This document shows positions 60,427 through 64,000 of a stretch of 64,000 nucleotides of DNA, piece by piece. The DNA comes from Lingula anatina. Its lineage: Eukaryota; Brachiopoda; Lingulata; Lingulida; Lingulidae. Below the pieces are notes generated by a model, which made no database searches, was not told the DNA's origin, and saw only the letters and a program-made list of their open reading frames with translations. The stretch spans positions 526,787-590,786 of the forward strand of contig NW_019775425.1 in the NCBI RefSeq assembly GCF_001039355.2, in the 5' to 3' direction. The translations under genes and the position numbers were made by a program. Every line of letters starts with the position of its first letter. Position 1 is the stretch's first letter.

Positions 60427-63090
60427 TTTAGAACAGTCTTTACGCTTTCCAAGCAACAATTAATGCGTTAATACAACTATTTTATAATTCTTGGCAGTCA
60501 AGTCAAAACCAAAACATTCATCCGCCATATTTTATTCTGACGTCATCGGGGAATGAGGCCAACAAGGTCACGCACGGCTGGAATTCGAAAGGAGGATGGG
60601 CTCACGTGTGTTTGCCTATTGACAAGCCCTACACCCTTGGTCCTACAATCGGGCATCTTGATCAGACTGTGCAGGACATTAACTTCATTTCTGACCAATG
60701 GTATAAGTTGTCAAAGAATCAGGGGTTGCTGCCATTTGAACAACTTTCGTTTTAGTGCAGGGTTGGGTCGCTTTGTTTACGCATCTAACTTACTAGTACG
60801 TCCCCGCACCGATAATCTTTTTACTCCCGAGCGCCGTTAAAGCGTGACATTCAAAACATAATTTTTGATTAAAAAACCTTTCTGCAACACGATATTTTCA
60901 AACATACGTTTTAAGGGTGCACAGTAAAAGTTGCTAGCAGACCATGCAGGATTATTTGAGGGGGGGGGGGGGGGTCCGATTTTTTTTTTTAATAGAAATG
61001 ACAGGCCCCGGATAAGAAGCCGACCCTCGGCCCCCTTGTGGTGGGGTTCGGGGCCCGCTGAAGGGCCCCAAAATATTTTTGGGTTAAAGAGGGCAAATGC
61101 TGCAATTTGGAACGGTTACAAATTTCAAACCAGCTATACTTCTAATTCCAAGAGGGGAATATAAATGTGATTTTTTCCAAAAGGAGGGGGAGGGGGGGAG
61201 GGTCAGGACTGCCATGTATATCATTTCTGCACCCCGACACACCGGGCACACCTCCAATGCTAAACAAAATTGATTAGTTGGTTAACTATATGGGGACTAT
61301 ATGTTGGTTAACTATATGGTGGGGACTATATTTAAACAGGGTCAGAATACATTTTTTTTCATTTATTTCCAATAATGTTTAATGAGCATAAATTTTATGG
61401 TCGGTTGATTTTTTTTAAAATTTATTTAAGGGGGAGTCCCATCCTTTGTGTTTCAAAACGTTAAACAATATCAAGTGTTTTCTTTTTTTTTTTAAGTTGA
61501 TGGCTTCAATAGTTATAACAGGCCTTAAACACGTCCAGGAATTCTAAAGGTTTTGAGCTCAAAGGAAAAAAGGAAAAGCTATGTCCATATGATTAAGATA
61601 TGATTAAGAGCAGAATACTCGAGCAGTTAGTGCTTCTAAAAGATAACAAAACTGCAGGGCTTTAATTTGTTGTTAAAAGATACTTAAAAATGTAAAATGT
61701 GGAAAGTCCAAAATACCAGTGCAATAATAGTACTTCTCTTATCAAGACTGCCTGGCATTTAATTTATTTTACCGTGCAGGAAACTGTCATGTTACTGCCT
61801 CTCACAAAAACAAATCGGAGTTTCTGTAAAGCACAATTCTATTAAGATACACAAGTTTGTTCTTGTTCCATGTGACTCATTGCAGTCTGATTGCAAAAAA
61901 CACTGCAATCTCCAGTGCAATGAGCTGCATGTAGAAGATAAACTTGAAGTAGGGTGGGCTACAGTTCTTAAATTCAGTCAGGTTATGTGCAAAAACATCA
62001 AGTCAAGGAAAAACTGTTGCAAACATAAAAAAATCTACAATTCTGCAATTTATAGGTAAAGCAGTTTTTTCATTTTTTTGTCTGCAAGACCAAACCTGGG
62101 ATAGCAAATGAACCGAGTTAAAATATGAGTCTCTTTAACATTCTTTTAGAAACAACTAACCTTAACAAAACTGTCGTTTACACTGAAATGCAACTGTAAT
62201 ATCAGACATAAATAACTATAAATAACAAACAACAGTTGGGCAAAGTTTAAAGTGGTACCTGCTGACATAAAAAATTTTCATATAAGTATACTTGGCTAAT
62301 AAATGTTTCGAAAAATCATCTTTGTAAAAAATCACCATATGAAAACAAATCAAAAAGTCTGATTGAAATAAAATTTTATTTTGTATAATGAGAATGTGAT
62401 ACAAAATAAATAACTAGTTTCATTTGAGAAATACAATGTCTAATTCGAACCTTAATCATAAATTTCAAAACGCAAAACTTATGAACAATTGCATCTTCTC
62501 CTTTCATGTCATAATAGCACCATGATAAGAAAACACAAGCATTTGCATTGTTCAAGCACAACAAAATATAAATTCATACTTGCAACTCTTCAAACACATC
62601 AAATTGAATGCAATTTTAACATCTTTAATGTTTTTTTAATATTTACAAATATCAATATAAAGACATCACAGTGCCTGCAAATGAATGATACTAACAAGCT
62701 TATTTACATTGTTTTAAATCACAACCATTGCCTTCAAGTTGAAGACGAATGGCATCATGTTCCAAATTGAATATGATTTCAAGCCATATTTGAAATCTGA
62801 CTTTTCAATTAGAAAACGTAAGGTTAGGCCTAAATCACCTTTATTTCAATTATAACATCACCTTTATTTCAATTATAAGTGGAAGAGACCATGGATTGCA
62901 AGTTGCCTTTTCAATATGACAATTAACAAATTTGGGCAGTCTGTAATAATTACTGATATATTCATGTATGACTTAATCCTTTTGTAGACTGCACTCTTGG
63001 TCTTTTTGAAGATGTTCATCACTAAAATGACTGTATATACATATGAATTTCCTAGTAATAGTCCAAAATCTTTCCATCATATGGCACACA
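60427..63090. other. ATG2 upstream region, copy B
   Basis: Counterpart of 54378-56677. It repeats the YY1/CRE motif pair (CRE 60538-60545), the G-run (60959-60974) and the GGCCCC-rich segment. The segment at about 61190-61470 is absent from copy A. The upper part (from about 62370) is probably the 3' UTR of the proline-rich gene. Confidence 0.5.
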
Positions 63091-64000
63091 TTAATCTGTA
63101 GGAGTAGATGTTCTATGCATACCTGAAATTGAAAAAGAACATTTCTTCATGCAACAGAACTGTATCAATTTTGACAGTTAACATCAATTCTTTGTTTCAT
63201 AAACAATACTAGTAATTCAACTGAATAACAGCACAATGCTGATATCATATTAAGGTTACAAACTCGGTTTATGATCATCAAAACACCAAAATTCTTCAAC
63301 AATGCATCTACCATTTTGCCGATTAAAAACAAAATGAAATCTCCCCCAAAAATATTAATAAATCAAGGTTTATATTTCCCGTTGCTTACCATTAGCATAA
63401 GCACCTCGGAATGTTTATGATCAATTTAACAGCTTTCTGTTTTGAGGGGAGATACAAATCGCTATGGGACTTAATTTAATCCTTGAACAAGATTTTATCA
63501 TAAAAATTGGCATGAGTACGGACTGTGCCATCATTTTGGTTGAAATATTTTTGTAAGGGAGTTATGAGCCCTTAATTACAATATTTCATTGAACATTATT
63601 CAGTAACCCCAAAAAGTGGATCCTCCAAATTTTCTTTAAGTTTGATGGAAACAAACCCTCTATACTTACTTTGTCTTGATGTTGACCTAGAGCCTTCATA
63701 TCTATCTCCTGGCGGAGGAGGGGGGCGTGGTCCATAAGGTCCCATAGGAGGTGGACCAAATGGTGGGGGTGGCATGTCACGCCCCAGAGGTGGGGGAGGT
63801 CCTCTGAGGTGAGGGGGTGGGGGTGGCATGTCCCTAAATGGTGGGGGTGATCTTCTATCTAAATGTGGACGCCTATCAAATGGAGGAGGGGATCTGCGAT
63901 CCATTGGTGGTGGAGATCTGTGGTCGTAGGGAGGTGACTGTGCCCTGTCAAATGGCGGAGGTGATCGATGATCTAAAGGTGACCTCCTGTCAGGAGGAGG
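63091..64000 (-). CDS. C-terminal part of a proline-rich protein, two exons visible, runs off the window
   Basis: Exons 63670-64000 (open to the window edge) and 63091-63122 (stop TAA at 63091-63093). The donor (CAAA/GTAAGT) and acceptor (TTTCAG/GT) join in phase 1. The large exon encodes repeats of the form DRRSPPPFDR (at least five RSPPP units), then RDMPPPPP and GPPPP blocks, GPYGPRPPPPPGDRYEG and a Ser/Arg-rich end. The final exon adds SMHRTSTPTD. It is low-complexity and disordered, with likely SH3/WW or COPII-type proline ligands. The GPPPP/RDMPPPP style recalls the C-terminal proline-rich domain of TANGO1/cTAGE5 proteins, but that is a weak resemblance and I leave it unnamed. Confidence 0.6.
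63375..63565. mobile_element. Fragment of the TA-TIR element family
   Basis: Contains GAGGGGAGATACAAATC, TTTATCATAAAAATTGGCA and GTTATGAGCCCTTAATTAC. These correspond to the interior of 6221-6881 (reverse) and 21273-21954. A terminal repeat is not evident at either side. Copy A carries only its left part (56958-57054) before the N. Confidence 0.55.

Larger units (their letters stand above)
57056..63467. repeat. Copy B of the approximately 6-kb direct duplication
   Basis: Matches 51033-57054 from end to end. It is about 390 bp longer, mainly from an extra segment at about 61190-61470 and a 35-40 bp extra segment at about 61931-61970. It runs straight on into unique sequence holding the proline-rich exon, so copy B carries the genuine right flank while copy A carries the genuine left flank. 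Confidence 0.93.

Overview
The window is nuclear DNA from an intron-rich animal. It is AT-rich, introns are mostly 0.2-1.5 kb, and coding exons are short with clean GT...AG borders. The genes are metazoan: an ankyrin/SOCS-box protein, a SAGA-type ADA2, the autophagy lipid-transfer protein ATG2, a class-A-like GPCR and an LRR receptor. Intron density, non-autonomous DNA transposons and protein divergence from vertebrates fit a marine invertebrate (deuterostome or spiralian). I cannot place it more precisely from sequence alone.

Layout: 1-4.7 kb is repeat-rich and apparently gene-free (163-bp tandem repeat, TIR elements, an AAT/ATT palindrome). A single-exon GPCR-like gene lies at 4743-5804 (-). 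A ten-exon ankyrin-repeat/SOCS-box gene lies at 7667-14404 (+), with one reading-frame break. TADA2B (SAGA/ADA2b adaptor) is reconstructed as 15 exons at 18051-24902 (-), convergent with the ankyrin gene. From 24.9 to 28.9 kb is TADA2B upstream DNA with a perfect 57-bp-arm hairpin. ATG2 occupies 28919-54377 (-), 39 recognised exons. Its 6.5-kb intron 12 contains an oppositely oriented LRR-FN3 transmembrane receptor gene (42895-46936, +). The last coding exon and a proline-rich exon of another minus-strand gene are at 63091-64000, running off the window.

The most striking large-scale feature is a direct duplication of about 6 kb: 51033-57054 and 57056-63467 are near-identical and meet exactly at a single N (57055). 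The second copy starts in mid-exon of ATG2, and the first copy ends inside an intron of the proline-rich gene. This is what two overlapping, unmerged allelic contigs joined at a gap would look like, so the duplicated ATG2 5' exons and duplicated terminal exon are probably not two real loci. A second N (33414) lies where an ATG2 exon is missing, as judged by splice phase and by family alignment.

Functionally the genes are unrelated neighbours: chromatin/transcription (TADA2B), autophagosome lipid transfer (ATG2), probable ubiquitin-ligase substrate recognition (ankyrin/SOCS), and two membrane receptors. I found no CRISPR, prokaryotic or viral gene, and no tRNA or rRNA gene that I could support. 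The best candidates for undescribed biology are the nested LRR-FN3 receptor, the CGC-motif-dense transposon-like element at 2890-4017, and the hairpin at 25834-25972.
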